Of a stretch of DNA of 64,000 nt, positions 1 to 32,230 are shown piece by piece. Made by a program: the position numbers and the translations under genes. How positions within the stretch are numbered: the first letter of the stretch is position 1; the number at the start of each line of letters is the position of its first letter. The notes beneath the pieces were generated by a model that saw only the letters and a list, made by a program, of their open reading frames with translations, was not told where the DNA came from and did not search any database. The stretch lies in the NCBI GenBank assembly GCA_031763025.1, contig JASSKH010000023.1, positions 3,809,501-3,873,500 on the forward strand, read 5' to 3'. The stretch is from Macrocystis pyrifera (Eukaryota; Sar; Phaeophyceae; Laminariales; Laminariaceae).

Positions 1-240
1 TATCGCATGTGTTCTATCTATCCATCCATCTACTTCGAAGTAACTATCTATCTACTTCGAAGTATCTACCAGGTACTTAACTATTTAGGTTATATATATA
101 CTACTGTATCTATCTATCTATATTTTATCCATCTATCCAACTAAAAATCTATACATCTGACTACTAATAACTCTCTATATGTGTATGTATCTACAGTATC
201 TACTTTATTTATTTATCTATCAGGGATCTATTTGTCTACG
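1..240. repeat. CTAT-type microsatellite
   Basis: Imperfect (CTAT)n/(ATCT)n sequence with two copies of ACTTCGAAGTA embedded near 33-66. No coding signal. Confidence 0.7.
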
Positions 241-429
241 AGTATATGCATACCTATATCTCTGTATTTGTTTCGGTCTATGTGTCTGTCTCTTCCTCCG
301 TGTATTGCACGTGTTTTTTTTTTTTGAGCCTCAACTGACTCGCCTGCCTTCTTGCGTGTCGTATGACATAACCGGAGTGTCGGATGCTGCGCGTCTCTGC
401 GACCGTTATGCCGTAATTCATGCTGACTG

Positions 430-620
430 TGCTGGCGATGTTGGTGCTGTTGTCGTGGTTGGTGCTGTCTGTGTGGTTGCTGTTGCTGCTGTTCTTGTTG
501 GCGTTGTTGCTGTTGCTGCTGTTGGCTGTTGCTGTTGCTGCTGCTGCTGCTGCTGCTGCTGTTGTTGCTGTTGCTGCCGCTACCCCTGTCGCCGCCGCTA
601 TTTTTGCTATTGTTGTCGCT
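430..620. repeat. Trinucleotide repeat (CTG/TTG)
   Basis: Imperfect GCTGTTGCTG-type triplet repeat. Either strand gives long artificial frames (poly-Gln, poly-Cys, poly-Leu). It lies upstream of the first recognised PNPase exon and is treated as intron or non-coding. Confidence 0.75.
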
Positions 621-639
621 TATTGTTGTTACTACCCCC

Positions 640-835
640 CCCCCCCCGCCCCCATCATGCGACTCGCTCAACACCTCACGTTTCGCTTCGCGCTTGGTGC
701 AAGCAAGCAATGTCTGCCTGGTCGGTGAAAACCCGGTTTTAAGCGTGCTCCGTCCCGGCATTGTAGGGATGCGAGGGTCTATGGTCATACGACTACGGCC
801 ACGAATAACACGAGCGCCCCCTCCCCCCCCCCCCG
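640..835 (-). repeat. Dispersed repeat family A, copy 1
   Basis: Minus-strand copy of an element whose other copies are at 1110-1250, 13313-13425, 17100-17290, 19840-20015 and 49015-49080. Shared blocks include GCATTGTAGGGATGCGAGGG and TCTATGGTCATACGACTACG. C-tracts lie at both ends. Confidence 0.75.
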
Positions 836-929
836 CTTCTCTCTCCCAGACGTTATTAGCCGGCCCGCCGTTTCTCAAACCCCCGCCCTCCTTCCTCGCC
901 GAACGCCTTTCGTCTCACCGCCGATACAG

Positions 930-21378
<20,449 letters not shown>

Positions 21379-24317
21379 TAGAGAACTCTAGGGCAGCGTG
21401 TAGCGTGCAACGAGCGCAGAGAAGATGTTCGTCGTGAGGTCGGCGGCGGCGGCCGCCGCCGCCCCCCCTCGCCCGCCTCGATCGATTCCAGTGTCATATA
21501 CGAGTAGCGAAAATAGTACACCGCGCATGGGGTTCTCGGGGGAAGGGGGCGGCAGCGGGCCATCCGGAGGTCCGGGCGGCCGCAACTTGATAGTCGCCTT
21601 CCCTTTTCATTAAGCACGCCCTCCTTTTTTGATGCCGCTGGTGCGATCACTGCCGCCCGCCCCCTCGCGGGTGCTGAAGAGGTCGGGTTAATATCCCCGT
21701 CGCGTTTGTCCGTGGCGCCAACCCACAAGGGTCGTAGTGCGCGCTGTGTTGCTCAATCGAGGTGGTAGTGTCGTCGTGACGTGTGTTAGCTGTTTTTGAA
21801 ATAGTACGAGGTATTCATTCATTTCGTGGTCACAAGAGCCAGGCGCCCAACAATCCTTTGGACAACAAAAACGTGAACCGAGATTTTGCTCCATTTTCTG
21901 TTGTTTTCACGTAGTTAAGAGCTGTTCGTGTCTACCACAGGAACTCTGTCGCTAAATGTGTCATTTAGACGTACTTTATGTCCCCCTTTTCGCGAGGTGG
22001 AATACAACAGCTGACCAAAGCTCTGTGTTCAGCGTTCAAGGAATTTAGGAAATAACCCAAGGTCGAGAGAAGAATTCTCTGCAGCTTTATTATGTTATTC
22101 GTGAACGGGCCACGAAACAATAGAAACACCGCACGAGGTTGACGGAACGCAACAAGATTAGTATTCCCTGGGCGCAGCCGGCGTCGATCCTCTTGGGGCT
22201 TCAGAGGAAAACAATGACGATACAAAGTGACGACTACAGCAACGGCCACACCGTGTTCACGCGAGAACATAACGCATTGGTGTCCGAGTTAGAATACAAG
22301 GCGTCGCACGTAGTCAATACTTGCTGTAACAGGTCACGAGAAGACGCCATCCAACGGTAAAACACGTGTATAAAATCGCAGTGACACGTCATGAGGATAC
22401 TTCGTCCAATTAGTTGTGGCAACACGATAGGATCCAAGCGGTGAGATCTCCGCAAGCTACGGTAGTTATTAATCGTTGCTTTTATACCTTGCAAAGCAGA
22501 TGACATTTTTTACGGTGTCAGTGGCCATCATGAACGAAAACATGCTTCCTACCCTATCCCGGTGAATCATGACCAACAGCCCCTGCTGCCAACGCTTGGA
22601 ACACGACATCCTCGACTCTTTTGAGCGGTTCTTAACGGTCTTACTAACGGTTTCTAAAAGTGCAAAATGACAAGACCTACCGGTATCTCTTCCGGTTTAT
22701 TGACGGGTCCGAAAATGACCGTCGCAATCGGCCACCGCGCGTCACCAAGCGGCAAATAACTCAGGCCACATCACACACCTGCTACAAAGTGGCTCCACCC
22801 GAACGATGGCGTGACAAATCTCTTTCTTCCGCAAGTCAACCGCGCCCTGTCTACCCTACTCGAGGAACAAAACAAAACATCCCCGATTCGACACTCATCC
22901 TGCCTCCCACCACCCTGGTGCTTGCTAGAAGAGGGCATTATCTTCCAACCGGGTATGGGTAGGAGGAAACATCCTGGAACTACATTCTGCAGTGACAATA
23001 CATCGTTACGTTTGGGCTCAGAAGAAGAGAAGGAGCTAACAGGCTAAACATCGGTACGCTTGAGCAGCAGTGTTGGCAGAACAGAAAAAAAAGGACCCGA
23101 AAGGCTTACACAGGTACTCCGGTCCTGTTTATCAACAACGAAATAGTCCTACCCTCCTCCGACCAGGGAGCAGCCAACAGCTCCGCTTGAGAAAAACATG
23201 GCTCCGCCGGAGCGCTGGCGTACGCCAGCGAATCAACCGCGCCCTGTCTACCCTTTACCCTCCTAGTCAATGAACAAGACAAAAGCATCTGAACAAATCA
23301 TCCTCCTTCACACCACCTTGTTGCATAGCGTACTATCAATAGAGTAGGGCATTCTATATCAGCCGGCGGGTCTACGTACGTTGCTACGGTAGAAGAAACT
23401 TCCTGGAACCACATCCTACACTTGCACTGATTGAACAATTTACGGTTGGGCCTTATGGCAGGAAAATAAAAAGGAACGAAAATGGCTAGGTACACCCCGC
23501 GCCTGATTACAGCACCGTAACCCTACCCGCGCTCTTGTATCGCCCACTCTGCCCATCGACCACTTAGAGCCCGACCACTAACAATAGCTCTGCCTATCCC
23601 TATATACGGGGGAACATACAGCAGCAGTAATGAGACCAAATCTGGTCCCTGTGCAATACGGGGGAACATACAGCAGCAGTAATCAGAACCAAATCTGGTC
23701 CCTGCGCGAAAATACTGTAGTATTCTGACTCGATGTCCTGGATCATTTGATGTAAGTATTGGATTTTTGGATGAGGCCTCCTGCGTCGACCCGTGGTCTC
23801 GCCCATACTTCGTTGCGTCGTTGGATAGTATTTTGTTGTGTGTTCTCTCAATAGACCACTGGTCGGATACGTACTTGTCTCACCTAAACTTCCTTACGCT
23901 TGCCTCAACTCTGTCTCGCACATGCTGCGAAATCCCTCTCAAGCTGCTCACGAGGTTTTGGGAACGAAATGACGAGTGATCGTAAGCGACCACTCCACAA
24001 TACAGATTCAAGACATTTTCGATGGCACCCTGAGTTCCATGATTTGTGCCAAATCATTACCTCTGTTGTCATCGCCAATTTTACGAGAAAAATAAAATAA
24101 AGAAAGGAGTATATGTGGCTTTGATCGAAGTCCATCGTGGTGGTTCGTGATTTTTTTATTTTGAAGTAGGCCCCGCTTGGTAAGCGTGAGGCAACCCCCC
24201 TCCCCCATCAATACATTTACTTGGGGCGTTCCCCCATTAACACATTGGCTGGGCGTTCTGGGGGGGGTGATTTGATTCTCCGCTTGTGGTCGCTAGGCGA
24301 CTAAAGTCTCGACGGCT
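21379..24317. other. Intergenic region between convergent genes
   Basis: The PNPase and cupin transcripts converge here. A diverged direct duplication lies at about 22795-23065 and 23205-23465 (shared CAACCGCGCCCTGTCTACCC and CTTCCTGGAACCACATCC-type blocks). Two copies of a 60-bp family D piece (CGGGGGAACATACAGCAGCA) lie at 23607-23660 and 23662-23710. No gene recognised; untranslated ends of both transcripts must lie here. Confidence 0.5.
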
Positions 24318-24448
24318 TCAGGCTTGCTCGGCGGGTGGGCGCCACTCCCCCTCCTTCACGAACACCTCGCACCCGGTGACCGTGGTCATCGAAATCGTGC
24401 CCCCCGCGGGTACGCTAAGCCAGCTCCGCTGTTCGAAGGCCTCGCTTC
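24318..24448 (-). CDS. ChrR-like cupin last exon
   Basis: After ACCCCCCCAG it reads SEAFEQRSWLSVPAGG, then TISMTTVTGCEVFVKEGEW and RPPAEQA with stop TGA at 24320-24318. This matches the final cupin strands (GSWLRxPPGS...GCxLWVK). The histidine usual in the PGSxH position is replaced. Confidence 0.83.
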
Positions 24449-27400
24449 CTGGGGGGGTCGACAATGACACCAAAGATGTTTCGAGTGGGGATAGCGATCG
24501 AAGCGGATCAATCGGATCATACATATACATACCTTACCACGTTGGACCATGCCGGCCTCAGGTGTAAATGACACCGTCAGTCATGACTGGTTAGGGTCCA
24601 AAAAGTACAACCCTTGCTGTCGTAATCAGCTCATTTATTGATAGCAACCCTCTTTACACATTTGATCATGGCGCGGATCGAGTGGGCGAGGAGGACCAGG
24701 GCCAGATAAAAGCCCACAAAGCTCACCGTCGTGTGCCTCTCCTTCGATGATCAGCATTTCGGTAAGCTTCGAGCACGGGTGCTCCACCTTGGCTCCAGCT
24801 TCCCACTTTTCGATGCGCATGGACTCGTCGTGATCAGGGTGCCTTCGAGGGAAGGGCACAAAATTGGACAGCGATGGGTGCTGATGTCATTCATTTTTTT
24901 TTTTCACGGTACAATTAGCATCGCAAACCTATATATATACCAAACAGTACAGTATATTTGTCGCTACCAAAGGAACTCACGCAGCAGGATGTTTGAAACT
25001 GTCGTCAACTTGTGTGTGCGTTGGGAGACGGCGTATGGGTGAACGCTTGAGGTAAAACTCGTAGGGTGGGTCCCTATTTGTTTCGCGACGCCAAAATAAG
25101 ACATTCGCATCGTATTAAAACACCTTGAGTACCGCCACCACTATCCAGCCGCATATCCCCCGCCTGCACTGGCCAATCACGCACTCTCATCATTGGTCAT
25201 TCTCGTGACACATCAAGAGGCACGTGGCACATAGCGAATCCGATTTTTCTCGTTCCTGGTACACTACAATTAATAACTCAGGTCAGCGACGTGGAGGGGT
25301 CGGGGGGGGGAATTGAAGCACCGGCGTCCGTGCGCTTCCACTACTTTGATATTGTTTCGAGTAGAGTATGACCGGCATATGGCGACACGGATGCTGCCGC
25401 TACTTCCTTTCTCCCGAACTTCGACAGGGGGAAAAACGAGGGTTCTGTAATGCGGTACTTAGAGTCGTTACTATCGAAAGTGTTTTGTCCCCAATTTCCT
25501 GATTTTCTTTGATTTTTTATTCCTAAAAGACGATATCAAAACGTCCCCCATTTTTTCACCTCGGTTAAGCATTTCTTGATTCAAGAAATGTTCCCTCTTG
25601 TTCCTCTTTTTCCTCTCCTCTTTTTCCTCTTTTAATTTTTCAAGAAAAAAAAGGAAAATCAGAGAAAAAAGTAGTTCGACAATAATGGCCCTAGGTAAAT
25701 CACACAGGTCCAGCGTCGCCAACAATAGCGTATTCGACGGCTGAGCAGGGCGTTCGCGAAAAAAAAACACAAAAATATCATGTCAATAGCCAAGGTTCCT
25801 TCAAAGGGGCCAAGCCGAAACGGTACTTGCGAGCTCCACAGCAAGCAGATGGCACCGGGAACAATAGCGGATATATGATGGCGTGCACGCTTGCCAGTAT
25901 TTCCTCGAAACAAAACCTACCTACTGCCACAAGACAAACAACTTACGAGTACAGCGCCTTGACCGCCACCCCCGGCTTGTCCGTGTCCTCCCACGGCATG
26001 TTCTTGGTGTCAAGGCGGGAGTGCACCCGGGAAGGGCCACCGTGCTGCCGCAGTTTGACCCAGAGGACACAGCCGTCCTTGGAGGAGGGCGCATGATGGA
26101 AACCCTGCAGGATGGGATGGAGGGGGGGTGGGTGGGTTGGTGGGTGAGTGAGCGGGTGACTGGCTGGGTGAGTGGATGGGTGGATGGGTGGGAGGTCGGG
26201 GGGATTCGGATCGGTGCAAAAAATCAAAATAGAACCGTGCGAGGGCACGACAATGAATTCATCTTAATGTAGGCCTCGACAGCGCTGTCTACCCTGGAAG
26301 ACAAGCCCAGCAAATCCGGATGAAGTGTATGCCACAAGAACGGGGAGTATCGGGGGGAGGGGGGGGGGGCTGTACCTACCGATTGCTATACCGAACTATG
26401 AATCGGCACAAACTAGCGCCTTCCAAGCGTGGGGTTAAGCAGGTTCTATTGCATTTTTTTGTCATGGTTCCGCTGAGGAACTTCAACTTTGACTTCATGC
26501 CGTGTGTTCACAACCGGGGGCCCCAATTGGACGGGATCTACACCACCGTCGCACAGCGCAAAACTCATGCCGATTGTAGCCATTTGTGGACAGAACACCG
26601 CCACGCAGAAAAAAACGTTGTTTTTTTGTCATGAAACGTACGAGCCAAAGCTTACCTCAGACGAGATCATGGATTCCCACTAGAGAATCTACCTCTTTCA
26701 CGGCAGTTAAATCCTTCATCTGTATGATCTGGCTCATGTTACCTGGTGGGAGCCGTACAATCGGCATTAATCTGAAGCACGTTTTCTGTACTCTTGCAGG
26801 TCCTGCACAAGATCTCATGGAGGCAGGTCTAGATGATCCATCTGTAGATACGAGATATGTTCGACGTATGAAAGTTTCGCTCCCACGTTCGTAGAGACAA
26901 GTGGTGTTACCTCCGGGTTGAGCATGTACGTCCCCGCCGGGTGGTCGCCGTTTGCATCTTCAGCCGCGAGGTTTGGCCGAGTGTAGGGAGCACGAGTGTT
27001 CATCATGCACAGGCACGCCACGTCGAAAAGGGAACAAGGGACAAAGAACGGTGCAGAGAACGATGCAAAGAACGGCACAAAAAACGGTACAAAGAACGGT
27101 ACAAAGAACGTTGCAAATACCGGTGCAAAGAACGGTAAACATGACGGTACAAAGAACGGCGCAACAGGCATTGACAATGGAAAATGTTAGGGCTGCGAGT
27201 AAGGCATGCCTTGGCTTGACTACGTTCACGGCTTTTGTTTGTTGGGTGGCTAATTAAACCAACTATTAATACCAGGTACCGGTAGTTACTACTGTAGTGC
27301 GGTGGTGAAGTACCGTAAAAAGCGTTGACTTCGCATAGGGGTGTGATCGTTTTAAACAACCGGCGCTCGTTTTCTATCGACAACGGTAAGGGTGCTTAAA

Positions 27401-29466
27401 GTCGAACATCATGATGTACATCTTCGGAAGGCCACTCTCGACCGGATCTTTCCGAAAACACCTTGATGTTGTTCGGTATTGGCAATCTTCCCGTCCTTGG
27501 AAAAATCGAGCGCTGAAAAGCGATCGCACCCATGCTGTGCGAGAAAATTACCGCTCTTTACGGTAGGCCACCTAAGTTATTAGGTGGGTGGCGACATAAA
27601 CCAACTGAGTCGTTGTTTGTTGGGTGGCGGAAGTATTCCTACTTAAGTCCTAGTTTTTGTTTAGTTAATCAACGAGAAAATACACGTCGAGCCACGAAAC
27701 GCGCCAGTCAGATACTGCCAGAGACGCACAACCCCGAAAAAATACCCCACGCAACTGCAATACCTAGCCAACTAATGCCAACCAACAACTAGTCGGCGAT
27801 GTATTATAGCCAGACAACTCACACCCGTAGAAAACGTAGTTTCAGTAGCTTGCGGCAGTACAGCGAAGGACCACGGGTCCGGGGGTCGACGAGCAATCGG
27901 GAGATCTGCCACTTCCCTTGGGCCATGGTTCACACCGAACTTGGGTTGGGGGAAAGGCGTACTTGGGAGAGGAACTCGTCAACTCGTACAGTAGTCGGGA
28001 GCGCGGAGCAAAACCAAGAGGGTCGGATGCACGAGGACTTGCTGGCTGTTGTGCAAGCGCCCGCGAAGACCAACCGACAAACCGTCTCCAGAATAGGTTG
28101 CCATTCTAGGATATTTTATGGGAAGTTTATTGATTGGTCGATGAAACAGCCCAGGCTGCATATTGTGAGATGGCCTACACATCGTTAAGGGGGGACTCAA
28201 GAGTAATCAGAACACACCATGAACCCACAAAACGTAGTATCATCTATGTTATTAATAGTATCATCTATGTTAACGTACAAACCATGCTTGTTTCCTCATT
28301 ACTATGCTCTTCTATTACGGGCGTTCATAGTTGATAGTACCTATGGTATACATAAAAAACTATATATTTACCTTTTTTTACTAGCAATATTAGGTCCTAT
28401 TTACTATGGACCCCCGTAATAGTAGTATTTATCGGGTTAGAAGGAGGCGAAATAACAATTTACCAGGGAATCGTTTTTGGGCTCGTAAGAATTTGATGGC
28501 TCAGCCGTGTGTACAGGAGGCAGTCTGGCGAGAGAAAAAGGGACAGATTCTGCACAGCGAGGCAACAAGTCATAGCTCCATGTGGCCGATTCGACTCAAG
28601 AGCCACAAGCGAAGACATCTACCGATAGCAAAGGGGCTTCATTCACCATACAGCGACGGCAGCAGCAACAGTAGCTGAAGCTTGGGAGGTGTTTCGTCCC
28701 AGAGAACGTCTTACCGAAGCACACCGCGGCAAAGGGAGTCAGTCAGTCACCTTGCCAAGACCCCTCAAGCACGAGGATTTCTTCCCCGTCGGGGTGGCCG
28801 TGCTCCCTGAACTCGCTGTTGGCGTCGTACCGAACCTGGGCAACGGGTAACCAGAGCGATATGTAGCACAGTATAGCAACACTTCGTTCAGGCGCGTGCG
28901 GTTCTTCGTGGTGGGTGTTTCAGCGCACCTCCGCTACTTTGGGGAGTGCTTTTAGTGGGTGGGTGTCGATGATACGATCCAAGGCGAGCCGGCTTTTAGT
29001 AGTGGCAATGGATTCGGAGGGTGGTTTCAGTGACTGCCGATGATAAGACTCAGGGTGACCAGCTTATTAGGTGCGGGAACCAACAATAGGCCACATTGAG
29101 GCACGAACATGCGACCACTTCCTTCGTAGGGGAGAAGGCCGACCACGCGAAAATAAAACGGCTGCTCGTAGTAGAGTCCTGTTAGCGTCGCTCTGCGCCC
29201 AGTGCTGGCTAGGTACACACATACCCCTCTGGAAGGCAACATAAGGGGCGATTAGTCTTTAATATGAAGACTAAACGTTCCCTGAGAGTGGTAGCGCTTG
29301 GTATGTGCGAATGGATGCTGGTGTTGGTTGCTTATGGTTGCTTACCACGGACGTAACACGGCCAGACTCTTGAGGGCCTTCCAGAACCACGCGTTTCCTC
29401 CAGACCGAGGGAGACGGAGACGGCGCCCATTCCATTCGGTTCGTGTGGGCGGTTAGGCGCACGCTC
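24318..29466 (-). CDS. ChrR-like double-cupin protein, six exons
   Basis: The product resembles ChrR-like cupin proteins, whose bacterial founder binds zinc and controls an ECF sigma factor; the role in algae is unknown. Exons in transcription order are 29466-29346, 28835-28751, 26957-26911, 26104-25947, 24842-24727 and 24448-24318, all phase-consistent, giving 218 codons. The first cupin (EFREHGHPDGEEILVLEG ... GFHHAP) keeps the His, His, Glu and His expected of a metal site. The second (KVEHPCSKLTEMLIIEGE ... TTVTGCEVFVK) lacks the second histidine of the HxH pair and the late histidine, so probably does not bind metal the same way. No N-terminal anti-sigma zinc domain is present. The start codon is either ATG at 29435 or in a short upstream exon not found; conserved-looking residues before that ATG favour the latter. 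Confidence 0.82.
24727..24842 (-). CDS. ChrR-like cupin exon 5: second cupin
   Basis: After CCTCGAAG it reads HPDHDESMRIEKWEAGAKVE, then HPCSKLTEMLIIEGEAHDG, the second cupin strand pair with a degenerate metal motif. It ends in phase 1 at GACG|GTGAGC. Confidence 0.82.
24843..25946. other. Intron of the cupin gene, nothing recognised
   Basis: Mixed sequence, with a T- and A-rich block at 25470-25690. No repeat family assigned. Confidence 0.4.
25947..26104 (-). CDS. ChrR-like cupin exon 4: end of first cupin
   Basis: After CATCCTGCAG it reads GFHHAPSSKDGCVLWVKLRQ, then RLDTKNMPWEDTDKPG and VAVKALYS, carrying the late cupin histidine and the linker that opens the second cupin (TxxMPW repeats the motif of exon 1). 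The donor TACTC|GTAAGT is near consensus. Confidence 0.88.
26105..26910. other. Intron of the cupin gene with family E piece
   Basis: A GGTGGGTGGGT microsatellite at 26118-26200 and a family E copy at about 26700-26880 (GGTGGGAGCCGTACAATCGG, CCTGCACAAGATCTCATGG). Confidence 0.5.
26911..26957 (-). CDS. ChrR-like cupin exon 3, short
   Basis: A 47-nt exon, DANGDHPAGTYMLNPE, bounded by GGCTGAAG and GAG|GTAACA. The split Asp codon (G|AT) joins it exactly to exon 2, and NPE|GFHHAP joins it in phase to exon 4. The acceptor has a weak pyrimidine tract. Confidence 0.78.
27035..27165. repeat. 15-bp minisatellite
   Basis: About nine imperfect copies of AAAGAACGGTACAAA-type units in the cupin intron. 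It produces a false repetitive frame (FVPF) on the minus strand. Confidence 0.75.
27166..28750. other. Intron of the cupin gene
   Basis: Contains paired GTTGGGTGGC motifs (27240, 27585, 27620), a family D piece (28190-28250) and MITE C copy 28314-28420. No coding segment fits the exon phases. Confidence 0.4.
28314..28420. mobile_element. TA-flanked MITE family C, copy 2
   Basis: Left end TTACGGGCGTTCATAGTTGA (two changes from consensus), right end ACTATGGACCCCCGTAAT. In the cupin intron. Confidence 0.78.
28751..28835 (-). CDS. ChrR-like cupin exon 2: first cupin motif
   Basis: After TTGCCCAG it reads VRYDANSEFREHGHPDGEE then ILVLEGSWQ, a textbook cupin motif 1 (HxHPxGEEILVLEG). It ends in phase 1 at CAAG|GTGACT. 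Confidence 0.88.
28836..29345. other. Intron of the cupin gene, nothing recognised
   Basis: Unique-looking sequence; no repeat family. Confidence 0.4.
29346..29466 (-). CDS. ChrR-like cupin exon 1 (visible)
   Basis: On the minus strand the exon follows CGCCCACAG and reads VRLTAHTNRMEWAPSPSPSV, then WRKRVVLEGPQESGRVTSV, the N-terminal signature of the family (MPW.PSPSPGVWRKRL-type). It ends in phase 0 at GTG|GTAAGC. The partial first codon implies an upstream exon; the only in-frame ATG inside is at 29433-29435. Confidence 0.78.
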
Positions 29467-29479
29467 CTGTGGGCGAGGG

Positions 29480-29580
29480 AGCGGGGGGGGGCGTGCTCAT
29501 TTGTTGTTTGCTTTAGTCATTTGACCACTGTCCACGCATCCTTTCGAGACGGAACAGGGGGGGGGGAGGGGGGGGGGGGG
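29480..29580 (+). repeat. Family B, truncated copy
   Basis: G-run, GTGCTCATTTGTTGTTTGCT, TTAGTCATTTGACCACTGTC and CCTTTCGAGACGGAACAG followed by a second G-run. Directly upstream of the cupin exon. Confidence 0.7.
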
Positions 29581-29907
29581 TGGCAAGTTCAATACCCTAG
29601 GTTGGCAGTAATATCTACGTAAACCCTCTTTACTGCTACAAAAGTAATCCCACAGTAATTAGAAGTAGATTTCTTCGCTAAAACGTGGGGCACATACAGC
29701 AGTGCGCACTACGTTTTTTTTTTTTCGAGTTTTAACTTTTAATCCAAACACGTTGGGGAGCTACTGTAGCTCCCCAGTTGAGGCCCCCCCTGGGTGATAA
29801 ATCTGTGCGCTCAAAAGGGCAACCCCTACGGTAGCAGTGTGCTTTCAAGTAGTATTAATAGTAGTAGGTTTCGACTCTGCTGCACTTGCTGTACGTACAC
29901 AATACTA

Positions 29908-30014
29908 TTTACGGGGCACCATAGTTTTTAGGACCAAATAGTGTTGGTAAAAATAGGCAAATTATTTAGGTTTTTGTGTACATCGTAGGTCCTATTTACT
30001 ATGGTCCCCCGTAT
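29908..30014. mobile_element. TA-flanked MITE family C, copy 3
   Basis: Left TACGGGGCACCATAGTT, right TACTATGGTCCCCCGTA around a T-rich core. Confidence 0.78.
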
Positions 30015-31480
30015 TAGAAATATTTTTACGTTTATCGTATCGCCAACTTTGAGGTGGGGCGGGCGAAAGTCAACAGCAGCACCGTCACGTACTGCACTAA
30101 TTGAACTTACATGTCGCTTGCTGGTAGACCTGCGGTCCCGACAATCATTGCCATCCCCCTGGAGGGTGCGGACGATACAGGGGGGGGTGGGGTAGCACGT
30201 GAGTGGCGCCTGGTCAGCGTTTCGCGGAATAAATGGGGGTATTGACGTTCTGCAAATATACACGCGGGGGGGCAACTGTATGGATCTATCTGCCTTTCGA
30301 CAAGACACCTTCACCAACCTCCGCCGAATAAGCGGTGTTTGGGGACGGCATTCGATACCAGGTGTTACTACTGTATATGTCGCTGCCCTCTTTTGTCCAC
30401 TTTAATTAATCCACACTACTGCTGTAGCTTGAGTCATAAATTGATCAATTACATCCACCCCTGCCCCATATACCCGACGGTGGGTTATACATCGCCCCCG
30501 GAAGCAACTCTACCTTGAACGGCGAGCGTAAGTTAGGTTTCGTTGCGGCCCTTGATCCCGCGGGGGCAATCTTTTTTCGACTTTGCATGTACTTCCCCGA
30601 TGCTTGGTTTATACGTATCCTGCCTCATCGAACAGGGTGTCCGGTATGGTATCCTAGCACTAATAGACGACGATCAATACAACTTGATATCTTGGCATGG
30701 AAACATACACATTAGACCGAACTGTACGTACACACGTGATATCCGACGGGGTATTGCCAGGTATAGACGACATAACTGTTGTGTCTCTGTTATCTATATA
30801 CGTAGTTGGGTCCATTTATAGTATCGGGTGAGTATAGTGCCCGTTGCCCGCTATAAAAAGTGCCTGTGGAATCTCTTGGCACATATGGGATTCATCAGAG
30901 AGTGGAGGCGTGCGGAGAGTAATGAAACGAAGGAAATCTGGAAACTTGACTTGACCGCGTTGTTGTGCTCGACGAGGTGTGCTATTAATAGATTCTACTA
31001 ATACAATCTGACTCCAGATTCGTGATCCCCACCATCTGATACCCCGACTCGACCTACATTTTTTTACCGTAGGCGCATTGTTTTTTCCGGGGACGTTAAG
31101 CCGTTATCCCCTCCGTCCAGCATTTCCCTGTTTTTCCTTTCAGGAATCACTAAAATCCGCTGAAACCCGGCCTTCCGCGTCGAGGGCCGTTTTTTTTTTG
31201 CAGATTGGTTATTGCACATACTGCAGATGACTCATAAAATAAAAGGCATCCACTAACATTTCGTCCTGTGACCCTCAACCTCGAATCAATAGGTTTAGGG
31301 TCCTCCAGTTGCGGAACCTGCCTTTCGCTGGTCCAAACAAATCCTGGCACTTTGTAGGAACAGAGTGATACAGCAGTAAAGTACAGGACAGCACAGGACG
31401 CCTACAGAAACAATCAGGAAAATCTGATTCAGGCTGAATTTTGAGCGTGGGTGGTGCGTTCTACACTTTCAGTGTAACGA
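30015..31480. other. No recognised gene
   Basis: AT-moderate sequence with scattered TATTAATA and ACCAGGTA motifs. The first exon of the cupin gene could lie here or in 29580-29907, but none was identified. Confidence 0.35.
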
Positions 31481-31483
31481 CTC

Positions 31484-32000
31484 CCGAATTTCTTCCTTTC
31501 GTGTAAAAATCTTAGCGTGTGTTTTTCTTCTCAGGAATCACTCTGGGCGTAAATATAAGGACCGATTGGTAATCACATTGATGTTTAAATGATCCTTATA
31601 TTTCCACCCAGAGTCGTACTACAGCAGTAATTTCCACGCTATTTCTCCCTTTCGTGTAAAAAACTCAGCCTGCGTTTATCTTCCTCCGAACTACTCTGGG
31701 CGTAAATTTAAGGACCGCTTGGTACTCATATTTGGGCCAAAGGTTTCTGACCAATTGGAACTACCAGTGAGGATAAAAAATTTACTCGTATATTCGTTTC
31801 AGGGACTATTAATAACGCATAAAAGTGCCGGTCGGGTGGCACGAACGAATTTCTTCCAAAAGTATTGTATCGGTTGAGCTATTGAGCTCCTAATGTGTGA
31901 GGGGCTCAGGAACTTCTGGTGCACCCCTACTTATGGGATGGTTGTAATTAATGTTTAAATGATCCTTCTATTTCCACCCAGAGTGGTACTATTAATAGAG
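31484..32000. repeat. Duplicated foldback elements (CTCTGGGCGTAAAT)
   Basis: ACTCTGGGCGTAAATATAAG at 31540 is answered by CCTTATATTTCCACCCAGAG at 31594-31613, a hairpin element of about 75 bp. The leader TTTCGTGTAAAAA plus the left arm is repeated at 31647-31715, and the right arm again at 31953-31984, so a second, longer element of about 300 bp follows. Confidence 0.65.
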
Positions 32001-32197
32001 TAGTTTCCATACTATTGATAGGTTGTCCTGTACTGTAGAATCATTGTACTAATTTTTTTAGTAGGAACTCTGCCCTTCCTTGTGTAATACTACGAATGAC
32101 GAGCGTGGAGGCATCGCGCACCAGCTCGTTCTTCTTTTCCCCCCTTGCACCCCGTTTGCCTCTTTCTGGGTCCAGCCAATAAATACATACAATCAGT

Positions 32198-32230
<33 letters not shown>

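Noticed and set aside
26815-27177. 120-residue minus-strand frame with FVPF repeats
   Set aside because: Its repetitive half is the 15-bp minisatellite; only 26911-26957 is coding, as a cupin exon.
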